Below, one piece after another: positions 19,775-28,154 of a stretch of DNA of 64,000 nucleotides; the first letter of the stretch is position 1; the number at the start of each line of letters is the position of its first letter. The notes below the pieces were generated by a model, which was not told the DNA's origin, made no database searches, and worked only from the letters and a program-made list of their open reading frames with translations. The DNA lies in NCBI RefSeq assembly GCF_033954835.1, contig NZ_CP121471.1:124001-188000 (forward strand), given 5' to 3'. A program made the position numbers and the translations under genes. The DNA comes from Thiorhodovibrio frisius (GTDB taxonomy: Bacteria; Pseudomonadota; Gammaproteobacteria; Chromatiales; Chromatiaceae).

Positions 19775-20051
19775 TGAGATGATTAAAGAGGGTTATGAAT
19801 TTAGCCGTGGAGTTTGGGGCAAGCATTACCGGAAGATGCGTGAGGGTTATCAGATAACGATTCATCAAAAAGATGGCGGCACGGTGGTCAAAGAATACCT
19901 GATGCCGCCAACTGCGGTCGTTCTGGAACCAGATGTATTTACGCGATTTCCAAATTCAGATGCTGTTAATGAGGCTTTGCGTCGCCTGATGTCAAGCCAC
20001 TACAATTCCAATTCCAATTCCGATGACAGTATACTTAATCCCACGCACTGA
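19758..20051 (+). CDS. Orphan antitoxin of the BrnT cassette
   Basis: A 97-residue relative of the protein at 11902 (YEFSRGVWGKHYRKMREGYQITIHQKDGGTVVKEYLMPP). It is longer because the end runs into an asparagine-serine stretch made by short aattcc repeats (20010-20030), just before a gacagtatacttaat motif. Its toxin partner is broken, so it is an orphan. Confidence 0.75.
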   Translation: MKEQHDEMIKEGYEFSRGVWGKHYRKMREGYQITIHQKDGGTVVKEYLMPPTAVVLEPDVFTRFPNSDAVNEALRRLMSSHYNSNSNSDDSILNPTH

Positions 20052-20102
20052 TCTCTCCTGAGCGCTGGCCCCTACCATCCAGCCCCGGGGTTCGCACCTC
20101 AA

Positions 20103-20130
20103 TTAAAGGGGCCATATATGGTCTGCCCCG
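20103..20130. mobile_element. IS1111 end remnant
   Basis: ggggcca followed by tatatggtctgccccgcgatg: the same subterminal repeat (atggtctgccccgc) and spacing as at 49849, here next to a GGGGCCA variant of the target. Only this end is left. From 20131 to 20225 nothing else is recognised. Confidence 0.6.
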
Positions 20131-20225
20131 CGATGGAGAATAGAAAATCTCCCCTCGGCTGGATCACCATGCCCTGGAAAATGCATCGTGCTGTCCGGGA
20201 GTTTTGGGCGGAGCGGAATTAATCG

Positions 20226-21356
20226 ATGAAAGCGCTTGATACCCTCATTCACCTCGGCGCCGGCCCTTGCCGTGAGTTCGAGGCCCATCTCGCATCCGGC
20301 ACCAAGCGGCTGGTGCTCGTTGAGGCCGACCCGCAATTGACGGAGTCTCTGCGGTCACGCGCCCAGGGGCTCACCCAGGTCAGCGTCACCCAGGCCGCTT
20401 TAGCCCCCGCCGCAGGCGCTGTCACCTTCCACCGCTACAACCTGCCTGACGCGGGCAGTTTGCAGCCGGCCACCGGCCTCCACAACCTATTCCCCGGCCT
20501 AAAGCTGCAAGAGAAGCTACCGCTGCAAGCCCTCGGCCTTGGCGATTTTATCAACTCGCTTGCGCTCGCGGCCGAAGGGCACCACCGGCTCATCATCGAC
20601 CTGCCCGGTCAGGAGATGGCCAGCCTGATGGCACTGGCCGATGCCAGTCAGCTGCAAGGTTTCCGGCAGCTCGATCTCCACTGCGGAAATCAGCCCCTCT
20701 ACGAACAGGCGGTTGCTGCCGAGGAAATCCTCGGTTGGTTGGGTGAGCAAGGCTTCGACCTGATTGAGCGCGACGATGCGCACGATCCTGACCGACCGCG
20801 CTGGACATTCCAGCGCAACGCGCTTCTCATGGAGCTAAAAGCGGCCAGGGCAGAGATAAGCCGACAAACCCAGCTCGCCGCCGAGCGGGCGGAGGAACTC
20901 AAAAAAACGTCCCAAGCCGGGGATCAGGCCAGGGACCAAGCCCAGGCGCAACTCGCCGAGCTAACCAAAGCCCGGGACGCCGCGAAAGCCGAAGCGGAAA
21001 AACAAACCAAGTCAGCGGCCCAGCACAAAGCAGAAGCCGAAAAGCAAGCACAACTGGCCACCCAGCACGCCGGGCAACTCGCCGAACGCGACCAAGCCCA
21101 GGCCACGCTCGCGCGCGACAACGGCGTTATCCTGCGACTACAACAACTGCGCGATGCCGATCTCAAAGACCTGCAGCTGCGCTACGCGCAAGTCCTTGAG
21201 CAAAAAAACAAGCAAGACGCCCTACTCAAACAACTTACCGAACGCCTCACCGCCGCCTCCGGCTACCTGCACCAGCTAGAGCACAACCCCTCGGACGACA
21301 CGCGAAAACTCACCAAGCATCACGGAAAGTCTAGCAAAAAGCGCAAGAAAAAATAA
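20226..21356 (+). CDS. FkbM-like methyltransferase domain with long coiled-coil tail
   Basis: A 376-residue protein. Residues 1-200 resemble SAM-dependent FkbM-type methyltransferases: LIHLGAGPCREFE near the N-terminus as the SAM loop, an acidic strand end in LVLVEADPQ, and LIIDLPGQEMASLMAL later. About 205-345 is a long alanine/glutamine/lysine-rich coiled coil, and the last 20 residues are very basic. Only 4 nt separate it from the sulfotransferase gene, so both probably modify the same surface glycan. The methyl acceptor is unknown. Confidence 0.75.
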   Translation: MKALDTLIHLGAGPCREFEAHLASGTKRLVLVEADPQLTESLRSRAQGLTQVSVTQAALAPAAGAVTFHRYNLPDAGSLQPATGLHNLFPGLKLQEKLPLQALGLGDFINSLALAAEGHHRLIIDLPGQEMASLMALADASQLQGFRQLDLHCGNQPLYEQAVAAEEILGWLGEQGFDLIERDDAHDPDRPRWTFQRNALLMELKAARAEISRQTQLAAERAEELKKTSQAGDQARDQAQAQLAELTKARDAAKAEAEKQTKSAAQHKAEAEKQAQLATQHAGQLAERDQAQATLARDNGVILRLQQLRDADLKDLQLRYAQVLEQKNKQDALLKQLTERLTAASGYLHQLEHNPSDDTRKLTKHHGKSSKKRKKK

Positions 21357-21360
21357 GCCG

Positions 21361-22320
21361 ATGCATCGCCCCACAACCAACAGCGCCCCGCCCCGCTTCC
21401 GCGAGGCCATCGACAGCGCCCTCGACCTGCTGCACGACTATGCCGAGCATCCAGCCGCCAACGCCAACGCCAACGCCAACGCCAAGGCCAAGGAACTCGC
21501 GCATCCCCTGCCCAGCCTGCTTGAGCAATGCCAACAACTGCTCGCCGAAACCGATGTTCAAAACCCACCACCGGTGCGTACCGTTCACAGCCTCGCCTGC
21601 ACCGGCGGCACGCTCATCAGTCGCTGCATCTCCGCCCAACCCAACACGCAGGTGCTCAGCGAAGTTGACCCCCTCAGTCCCTTCGTCCCCGGCGGCTTTC
21701 TGCCGACTGACCTCATCGGCCTGAGCCGCTTCAGCTCCCGCCCCGCTGACCGCGAAACCCAGATCCAGCTCTTCCTCGCCGGCCTGCAAGTGCTCTATGA
21801 TCAAAGCCTGCGCGCAGGCCAGCATCTCATCCTGCGCGACCACAGCCACGGCCATTTTCATTTCAGCGACACCATCCCTGATCGGCCCACGCTACGCGAC
21901 ATCGTCCAGCGCGCCCACCCGGTGCGCTCCCTGGTCACCGTGCGCCACCCGCTCGACGCCTACCTCAGCCTGCTCGACACCGGCTGGGTGCAGCACTTCA
22001 GCCCACCCACGCTCAACGAATACGCCCAGCGCGTCCACGCCTTTCTCGATGCCTACCCGGACTGCCCGCTGATCCGTTACGAAGACTTCGTCGCCGAACC
22101 TACCACCGTCATGCCAAGCCTCTGCGAGGCCCTGGCACTCAGCTACAATCCAGATTTCACCGACACCTTCGCGGTCATCGAACTCTCTGGCAACACCGGC
22201 CGCAGCGGCGACCTGATCAGCCCCCGCCCGCGCCGCCCGCACCCGCCCCGCCTCGATCAGGAAGCGCAGGCCTCCGAAGCCTATCAAACCCTGCTCACCC
22301 GCCTGAGCTATCCGGCATGA
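21361..22320 (+). CDS. Sulfotransferase
   Basis: A 319-residue PAPS-dependent sulfotransferase-like protein. The 5'-phosphosulfate loop is seen as HSLACTGGTLISRCI and the 3'-phosphate region as VRSLVTVRHPLDAYLSLLD, then LIRYEDFVAEP. The N-terminal part contains a (GCCAAC)n repeat at about 21455-21485 coding for alternating Ala-Asn, whose copy number may vary without changing frame. It is expressed with the methyltransferase upstream. A deleted copy is at 3627. A surface polysaccharide substrate is inferred from context. Confidence 0.85.
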   Translation: MHRPTTNSAPPRFREAIDSALDLLHDYAEHPAANANANANAKAKELAHPLPSLLEQCQQLLAETDVQNPPPVRTVHSLACTGGTLISRCISAQPNTQVLSEVDPLSPFVPGGFLPTDLIGLSRFSSRPADRETQIQLFLAGLQVLYDQSLRAGQHLILRDHSHGHFHFSDTIPDRPTLRDIVQRAHPVRSLVTVRHPLDAYLSLLDTGWVQHFSPPTLNEYAQRVHAFLDAYPDCPLIRYEDFVAEPTTVMPSLCEALALSYNPDFTDTFAVIELSGNTGRSGDLISPRPRRPHPPRLDQEAQASEAYQTLLTRLSYPA

Positions 22321-22436
22321 TGCACAACACACTCCTCGACCCCAACATTGAGCCCAGCGAACTCTCCGGCAGGATGTGCAATTTTGACCGCACCCTCTGC
22401 GAAGAAATGACGTTTCTGTTTATGGACGCGGTTTAA
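22318..22436 (+). pseudogene. Rpn nuclease debris
   Basis: Short pieces of a Rpn gene: MHNTLLDPNIEPSELSG can be read from 22318 and corresponds to a fusion of the N-terminus with the NPNIEPSDLAG block seen at 23638 and 32318. Nothing usable remains. Confidence 0.65.
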
Positions 22437-22444
22437 TCGTTACC

Positions 22445-22993
22445 ATGATAAATGTTTTAGAAAACCCAGCGATTCGCCAGCTCGCGCAGCCGCTGACAGT
22501 GGCCAGCTACCATCTGTTACGCGACTGTGGCGCGGTTGGTATTAAAACCGAACTCCTCCGTGGTGTCGTCACCAGCAAAATAACCAAAACCCCCTTGCAT
22601 GAATACTTGGTCGAACGCCTCATGGCCGCCCTGCGCGATCATCTGCCCCCAGGCTATTTCCTGCGCAAAGAAGGCCCTTTAACATTCGCCGACTCGGAGC
22701 CTGAACCAGACATCTCCGTGGTCAAAGGCAAACCCAAGGATTTTCGCCAGGCGCATCCCACCACCGCTCTGTTGGTCGTGGAAGTGGCGGTCTCTTCGCT
22801 GAGCATTGATCGTGAAAAAGCCGCGCTCTGCGCCGCTGCCGGCATCCCCTGTTACTGGCTGGTCAATGCGCAAGAGCAGAGCGTCGAAGTCTCCACCGAC
22901 CCCGAGCCCGAGGGTTATCGCCAATGCGACATCCTCACCGACACCCTCGTCTCGCCCTTCGGTCAAGCCATCCACCTGCATGACCTGTTCTAA
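22445..22993 (+). CDS. Uma2-family PD-(D/E)XK nuclease-like protein
   Basis: A 182-residue Uma2 (DUF820) protein. The core shows EPEPDISVVKG, LLVVEVAVSSLSIDREKAALCAAAGIPCYWLVN and a C-terminal strand region, the D...ExA arrangement of the family's restriction-like fold. The function of these proteins is not established. It stands alone between Rpn remnants. Confidence 0.85.
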   Translation: MINVLENPAIRQLAQPLTVASYHLLRDCGAVGIKTELLRGVVTSKITKTPLHEYLVERLMAALRDHLPPGYFLRKEGPLTFADSEPEPDISVVKGKPKDFRQAHPTTALLVVEVAVSSLSIDREKAALCAAAGIPCYWLVNAQEQSVEVSTDPEPEGYRQCDILTDTLVSPFGQAIHLHDLF

Positions 22994-23009
22994 CCGTCGC
23001 GGCAGAAAG

Positions 23010-23520
23010 CCAACGGCGCGCCTCGGTCGGCCTGCACCTGCTCGACTTCGACTTGTTCACTGCCACCCAGGCCGAACGCCAGCAGGCCCTCTGGCGCTTC
23101 GAGATGCGCGACGAGACCCAGCCCCAGGTCTCGCTCGGAAACATCCTGCAGATGAACCTGGTCGAACTGAAAAAGGCTGATCGCCTCGGGCTACCACCCG
23201 GCCCACTACGCGCATGGATCACCTTCTTCAAACACTGGCAGGAGGATCTCACCATGGCTGCCGTGACCCACGAACCCGTCCAACACGCCATGAACCGAAT
23301 CCGCCAACTCAGCGTCGACGAAGAGGCCCGCCGTCTCGCCTTCGTGCGCGAGCGGGCGCTGCATGATGAGGTCTTGTTTCTGAATGAAGCCAAGCGGGAA
23401 GGGCGCGAAGAAGTGGCACGCAACCTCCTGGCCATGGACCTCCTGACCGATGAGCAGATTGCAACCGCCGCCGGCTTGACCGAATCCGCCGTCAAAGCAC
23501 TGCGGGATGCGAGCCAATGA
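23010..23520 (+). pseudogene. Rpn nuclease, N-terminally truncated
   Basis: Begins in the RASVGLHLLDFDLF region and runs intact to the C-terminus (LTDEQIATAAGLTESAVKALRDASQ), so the nuclease core with its D and ExQ is missing. The internal ribosome site AGGAGGA followed 7 nt later by an in-frame ATG at 23254 is kept; it would give an 88-residue C-terminal protein. The following 117 bp hold the leader of the next Rpn gene. Confidence 0.85.
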
Positions 23521-23637
23521 CCCCGCGAACTCAGTGGCAAGGCCAATCTCGGCCCGCTAGGCGGTTTCAGCAGGGCCTACGACTTTTCTCGCCAACCTTG
23601 TTCTGACTTCTGTTACCATTCGAGCACAGATGCAGGA

Positions 23638-24555
23638 ATGATCATGCGCGAACTCCTCGACCCCACCAACGACTACGTCTTCAAGCGGCTGTTTGCGGAA
23701 GCCCCGGAGCTGCTGGTGGCCCTTATCAACGACCTGCGCCCCGACTTCCCCGACATCACCTCAGTTGAGATCCTCAACCCCAACATCGAGCCCAGCGATC
23801 TCACCGGCAAATACATCATCCTCGACGTGCTGGCACGGGATACCGAAGGCCACTGCTACAATGTCGAGATCCAGGTACGCCGCTACGGTGCCTGGCACAA
23901 GCGCGGGTTGTTTTACCTGGCGCGCACCCTCGGCGGTCAGCTCAGTGCAGGCGAAGACTATCAAGAGCTGCGCGCCTCAGTCGGCCTGCATCTGCTCGAC
24001 TTCGATCTGTTCATCGCGAACGATGCCGAACGCCAGCAGGCGCTCTGGCGTTTTGAGATGCGCGATGAACGTCAGCCAAACGTATCGCTGGGGAACATCC
24101 TGCAGATGAACCTGATCGAACTGAAAAAGGCTGATCGCCTCGGACTGTCACCCGGTCCACTGCGCGCCTGGATCACTTTTTTCAAACACTGGCAGGAGGA
24201 ACTCGTCATGGCCGCAGTCGCCCACGAACCCGTCAATCAAGCAATGAACCGAATCCGCCAACTCAGCGCCGATGAAGAAGCGCGCCGCCTCGCGTTTGTG
24301 CGCGAGCGAGCGCTGCGCGATGAAGTGTCGTTTCTGAACGAAGCCAAGCGGGAAGGGTTACAGGAAGGGTTACAGACAGGAATGCACAAAGGAATGCAAA
24401 AGGGATTGCAGGACGGCCGCGTAGAAGGCCGCGAAGAAGTCGCGCAAAATCTGATCGCAATGAACCTACTGACCGATGAGCAGATTGCTGCCGCTTCAGG
24501 CTTAACAGAGGCTGAGGTTCAAGCGCTTCGCGATGCAGTAAAAGTAAAGGACTGA
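23638..24555 (+). CDS. Rpn family nuclease (PDDEXK_2)
   Basis: A 305-residue Rpn-type protein (recombination-promoting nuclease, formerly putative transposase). The nuclease site is probably D63 (ILDVLARD) with E77-x-Q79 (NVEIQVRR). The C-terminal third is helical with a GLQEGLQTGMHKGMQKGLQ repeat and a LTDEQIAAASGLTEAEV end. AGGAGGA at 24194-24200 precedes an in-frame ATG at 24208 by 7 nt, a likely internal start for a 115-residue product. Intact; relatives at 23010 and 32318. DNA cleavage is inferred from the family. Confidence 0.9.
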   Translation: MIMRELLDPTNDYVFKRLFAEAPELLVALINDLRPDFPDITSVEILNPNIEPSDLTGKYIILDVLARDTEGHCYNVEIQVRRYGAWHKRGLFYLARTLGGQLSAGEDYQELRASVGLHLLDFDLFIANDAERQQALWRFEMRDERQPNVSLGNILQMNLIELKKADRLGLSPGPLRAWITFFKHWQEELVMAAVAHEPVNQAMNRIRQLSADEEARRLAFVRERALRDEVSFLNEAKREGLQEGLQTGMHKGMQKGLQDGRVEGREEVAQNLIAMNLLTDEQIAAASGLTEAEVQALRDAVKVKD

Positions 24556-24563
24556 TTATCTCC

Positions 24564-24868
24564 ATGCTCGCCACCGAGGCCGACCGCCGGCAGGCCATCT
24601 TGGGCTTTGAGATGCGCACAGCGCAACCCTTCCAGCCCCCGTGCTGGTGCATGCACGACAAACCGGCATCCCGCCCTCGCCCAAGCCCTTCGATTTAGAT
24701 TCGATTCCCTTCCCCAACATCCCAAGATGGTCTAAACTCCAACCCAACGCGCAACACAAACACAACCGCGCCAGCCCCAGGTCCACCCAGGCCACCACCC
24801 CAAGCCAAACCGGCCAACCGCAAGGAACAACCAGGCAGAGCACACGCCCGACCGCGCCGCCGCCCCTG
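24564..24868 (+). other. Rpn debris and duplicated glycosyltransferase leader
   Basis: 24564-24640 encodes a scrap of Rpn ([20 protein letters not shown]). About 24690-24868 is a noncoding stretch repeated at 26396-26592, in both places leading into a glycosyltransferase N-terminus, so it is probably its original promoter/leader region. No gene here. Confidence 0.65.
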
Positions 24869-25060
24869 CTCATGCCCGCCCTTCATGAACCTTCGCCCCA
24901 ACCCGCGCACGGGCCCCAACACCAAAGCCCCCTGCAACGCGGCAACGCTGCCCTGCGCGCGGGCCATCCGGCCGCCACCATGCCCTCGGCCTGCTGGACC
25001 AAGCCCAGCACCGCAGCGGCCCCATCGCCTCGCAACTGGCCGCCAACCTGGTGCGCACGC
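24868..25060 (+). pseudogene. Glycosyltransferase N-terminal fragment
   Basis: Matches the first 60 residues of the fragment at 26590 ([16 protein letters not shown]...), with a frameshift and a small deletion after ALRAGHPAA, and stops near NLVRT. This is the TPR-like N-terminal module of the large glycosyltransferases. Broken. Confidence 0.7.
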
Positions 25061-25239
25061 GCCACCGCCCGCCGCGATCACGGGGTAGCCACGACACCCC
25101 CTAGCGCCATCCCCCGGAGCCAAGCGCCACTTCGCCCGCGCTTTTTCACTGTCGCGTCGAAGTCGGCGGCCAAACCCACTGGTTGGGCTTTAATCCCGCC
25201 AGCGCCGAGCACTATCGCCTGGAGGGGGACCGGCTGCAC

Positions 25240-25402
25240 TTCCGGTACCGTCCGACTCGTCGGCACTGACGAAGACAAGATCGTCGCCGAGGCCAACCGG
25301 CTGCTGGACGATCCCGATGCCTACCAATCCATGGCGCGTGCGCTCAACCCCTATGGGGATGGCCTAGCGGCGACGCGTATTCGTGACGCCCTTCAAGCAT
25401 AA
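25240..25402 (+). pseudogene. wecB: wecB (UDP-GlcNAc 2-epimerase) C-terminal remnant
   Basis: Encodes [21 protein letters not shown] followed by [16 protein letters not shown] and the final helix, the typical end of the non-hydrolysing 2-epimerase. Everything before is gone. Between 25070 and 25240 another frame reads [18 protein letters not shown], of unknown origin. Confidence 0.75.
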
Positions 25403-25407
25403 AGCCC

Positions 25408-25668
25408 ATGCCAATCATCAGCCGCTTTTTTGGCATCATCATTCGGATGTTCTTCAACGAACATGCCCCGCCGCACTTTCACGCCGAATATGGCGAACAC
25501 CGTGCCACCATCGACATTCGCTCGCTGACCATCATGGACGGCAAATTGCCTCGTCGAGCGACCGAGCTAGTGCTTGATTGGGCTGAGTTGCGCCAAAGTG
25601 AATTGTTGCGTGATTGGGAGCTGTGCCAACAGCATCAGCAACCGGATGAGATCGCACCGCTAAACTGA
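25408..25668 (+). CDS. DUF4160 protein
   Basis: An 86-residue protein (FFGIIIRMFFNEHAPPHFHAEYGEHRATIDI) with a conserved histidine cluster (HAPPHFH) and the LPRRATELVLDWAELRQSELL end. Always found just before DUF2442 in this window, here with a 14-nt gap. A toxin-antitoxin-like role has been suggested for such pairs; I treat it as unproven. Confidence 0.88.
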   Translation: MPIISRFFGIIIRMFFNEHAPPHFHAEYGEHRATIDIRSLTIMDGKLPRRATELVLDWAELRQSELLRDWELCQQHQQPDEIAPLN

Positions 25669-25682
25669 GGAGGTTTTCGAGA

Positions 25683-25937
25683 ATGGATTGGGACGTGAAA
25701 GAAGCCCGTGTGGTCGAGCACGGGTGCATCTATGTCAAGTTTGCAGATGGTTTGGAAGGGAAGGTTCGCTTTCAGCCCACGGCCTTTCGTGGCGTCTTCG
25801 AGAAACTACGTGACCCAAATGAATTCAACAAGCTAGCGGTCAATCAATACTTTGTGACTTGGCCGGGTGAGCTGGATTTGGCTCCAGATGCCATGCATGC
25901 TCATATCAAAGAAACCGGAGAATGGGTCATCAACTAG
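25683..25937 (+). CDS. DUF2442 protein
   Basis: An 84-residue protein with the family's MDWDVKEARVVEHGCIYVKFADG start and WPGELDLAPDAMH end. An AGGAGG ribosome site precedes the ATG. Partner of the DUF4160 gene. Intact relatives are at 38257 and 61622, and a broken one is at 5598. Confidence 0.88.
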   Translation: MDWDVKEARVVEHGCIYVKFADGLEGKVRFQPTAFRGVFEKLRDPNEFNKLAVNQYFVTWPGELDLAPDAMHAHIKETGEWVIN

Positions 25938-25977
25938 GTCGACCCATAAGCATCGCGCAAACCTATCGAGGATCGTC

Positions 25978-26262
25978 ATGATGGCAGTCACCGCACAGGC
26001 ATCTATGGTCAAGGTCGTGGGCGCCAATGGCCAAATATCGCTGGGCAAGCAGTACGCAGGACGCCAGGTCTTGGTTGAAGAGCGTGAGCCAGGGGTTTGG
26101 ATCGTGCGCACCGCCACGGTCATTCCCGACAATGAACACTGGCTGCACGAATCACCGGCAGCCACTGATCTGCAGGCAGCCATGAACTGGTCGCTCAGTC
26201 ACCCGGCGTCGGACAGCGATATTGATGCCACGCTGACCCGGCTTGCTCATGACCAGTCCTGA
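25978..26262 (+). CDS. AbrB-like antitoxin
   Basis: A 94-residue protein whose VKVVGANGQISLGKQYAGRQVLVEEREPGVWIVRTA block is a swapped-hairpin (AbrB/SpoVT type) DNA-binding domain. ATG at 25978 or 25981. Its stop overlaps the start of a small toxin gene by 14 nt. That toxin is truncated, so this is an orphan antitoxin. Confidence 0.8.
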   Translation: MMAVTAQASMVKVVGANGQISLGKQYAGRQVLVEEREPGVWIVRTATVIPDNEHWLHESPAATDLQAAMNWSLSHPASDSDIDATLTRLAHDQS

Positions 26263-26351
26263 GCCCAGCGTCAGGCTTGACCTGAATAATCCGGTCTTCC
26301 AAGACCAGCTGTTCGCATTGCAAAAGGCTGAGCGGCACGCAGGCTTCAAGA
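26249..26351 (+). pseudogene. Truncated toxin partner of the AbrB-like gene
   Basis: About 34 codons (VRLDLNNPVFQDQLFALQKAE) like the start of a RelE-type toxin commonly paired with this antitoxin. After HAGFKT the frame enters unrelated DNA at a duplicated leader (26396 onward). Class assigned with caution. Confidence 0.55.
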
Positions 26352-26589
26352 CCGAGCCAAGACACCCGTCCAATCAGATCACCGCACAGGGCACCATCTT
26401 TTCTCTTCCTTCCCCTCCCTCCCAAGATAGTTTAAACTTCAACACATCGCGCAACACAAAACAAAACCGCGCCAGACCCAGGCCCCAGGCCCCAGGCCCC
26501 TCAGGCCCAAGCCGCCAACCCCAAGGCAAACCGCCAAAACCAGAAGAAACAACCAGGCAGAGCACACGCCCGCGCCGCCGCCCCTGCTC

Positions 26590-27215
26590 ATGCCAGCCCC
26601 TCATGAACCTTCGCCCCAACCCGCGCAGGCACCCCAACACCAAAGCCCCCTGCAACGCGGCAACGCCGCCCTGCGCGCGGGCGATCCTGCCGCCGCCATC
26701 CGCCACTACGCCCTCGGCCTGCTCGATGAAGCCCAGCACCGCAACGGCCCCATCGCCGCGCAACTGGCCGCCAACCTGGTGCGCGCATCGAAGCCGCGCA
26801 TGCCCAACATCCTCCTCGGGCTGCTCTACCGCCTGCTGTGGGATGCCCGCGTCCTGGTGGACATCGACGACGATGAACTCGCCTTCGTCGGTGGCCAGCC
26901 GCTGTTGCGCGACGGCGCCAGCGCGGGTGCTGGCGCCGGCTCGCCCGCCGAGCACGCCCTCGCGCACTGGCTGCAACGTTACAACGGCCTGCCACCCGGG
27001 GACGACCTGCCCGGGCGCCCTTGGACCGAACTCGGCATGAGCCTCGCCACCGCCTTCGACGGCCTCAGCGTCGTCAACCGCGCCCTGCAACAGCGCCACG
27101 GCGGCGTCATCATTCGCCACGCCCGCGACCCGCGCCAGTTCCAGCCCGCCGCCGCGCCCCGCGCCACTGCCCTCGCGCGCCTGCGGAGCGCTCACCCGAT
27201 CAGCGCCGATGCAGC
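26590..27215 (+). pseudogene. Glycosyltransferase with internal deletion and no catalytic domains
   Basis: The N-terminal module ([27 protein letters not shown]...LAANLVRA) is joined directly to SKPRMPNILLGLLYRLLWDARVLVDIDDDELAFV, skipping the segment of about 100 residues present at 38900-39230. It continues to VNRALQQRHGGVIIRHARDPRQFQ and then stops before the GT-B C-terminal half. Compared with the intact gene at 38742 it lacks both active sites. Its stop lies within the start of the next gene. Confidence 0.8.
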
Positions 27216-28139
27216 ATGAATCAAGACGCCGACGACTTCGACAGCCCTTGGAAAGACGCGCTCATCCACGCCTTTCCTGACTTCATGGCCTTCTACTTCC
27301 CACGCGCCGCCGCACAGATCGACTGGAGCGCCGGCTACACCTTTCTCGACCAAGAACTGCGCCAGGTCGTGCGGGATGCCGAGTTGGGTCGCCGTCGGCT
27401 TGATGTCCTGGTGCGCGTCAGCGACCGCGATGGCAGCGAACATTGGCTCTACATTCACGTCGAAATCCAAAGCCAGCGCGATGACCAGCTGCCTGAGCGG
27501 CTCTATATCTACAACTATCGCCTCTATGATCGCTATCGCCGCCCAATTGCAACCCTGGTGGTTCTCGCCGATCCCAGCCCCACCTGGAAACCACGCAGCT
27601 TTCGCGCCCGCTCCCTGGGCTGTCAGATCGCCATGCGCTTTCCGGTCGCCAAGCTCATGGACGCTCGTGATCGCCTTGAGGCCTTGCTCGCCGACCCCAA
27701 TCCCTTCGCCCTCATCACTGCGGCCCATCTGCTCACCCAGCAAACCCATGGCAATCACGCCGAGCGCTATACTGTCAAATGGCGACTCGCCCGACTGCTC
27801 TACCAACGCCGCTGGGAGCGGCAGCGCATCATCGATTTGTTTGCTATCATCGACTGGATGATGCAACTGCCCAAAGACCTGGAACATCAACTCTGGCAGC
27901 AGCTCGAAACCCTCGAGAGGAACACACAGATGCGATATGTCACCTCCGTTGAACGCATTGGAATCGAAAAGGGCCTGCAACAAGGCGCCGCCGACGTGCT
28001 CTTAAGGCAAATGGAGCGCCGTTTCGGCCCGCTGGATGATGGGACCCGCGCGCGCATCGCCGAAGCCGATTCCGAGCACTTACTAGAGTGGTCCGACCGC
28101 ATCCTCGACGCCCAGACCCTCAATGACGTCCTACACTGA
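27216..28139 (+). CDS. Rpn-type nuclease with DUF4351 domain
   Basis: A 307-residue protein: SPWKDALIHAFPDFMAFYFP start, PD-(D/E)XK core with D63 (RLDVLVRV) and E83-x-Q85 (HVEIQSQ), helical middle, and a C-terminal DUF4351 domain (about 239-307). The internal ATG at 27930, in frame and 8 nt after AGAGGA, begins exactly at the DUF4351 domain (MRYVTSVERIGIEKG), giving a 69-residue product. Intact, unlike its relative at 6707. Nuclease role inferred from the fold. Confidence 0.88.
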   Translation: MNQDADDFDSPWKDALIHAFPDFMAFYFPRAAAQIDWSAGYTFLDQELRQVVRDAELGRRRLDVLVRVSDRDGSEHWLYIHVEIQSQRDDQLPERLYIYNYRLYDRYRRPIATLVVLADPSPTWKPRSFRARSLGCQIAMRFPVAKLMDARDRLEALLADPNPFALITAAHLLTQQTHGNHAERYTVKWRLARLLYQRRWERQRIIDLFAIIDWMMQLPKDLEHQLWQQLETLERNTQMRYVTSVERIGIEKGLQQGAADVLLRQMERRFGPLDDGTRARIAEADSEHLLEWSDRILDAQTLNDVLH

Positions 28140-28154
28140 CCGCGGCGCGCGAGC

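Noticed and set aside
21455-21490. GCCAAC repeat as phase-variation switch
   Set aside because: Unit is 6 nt, so slippage would not change the frame; kept only as length variation.
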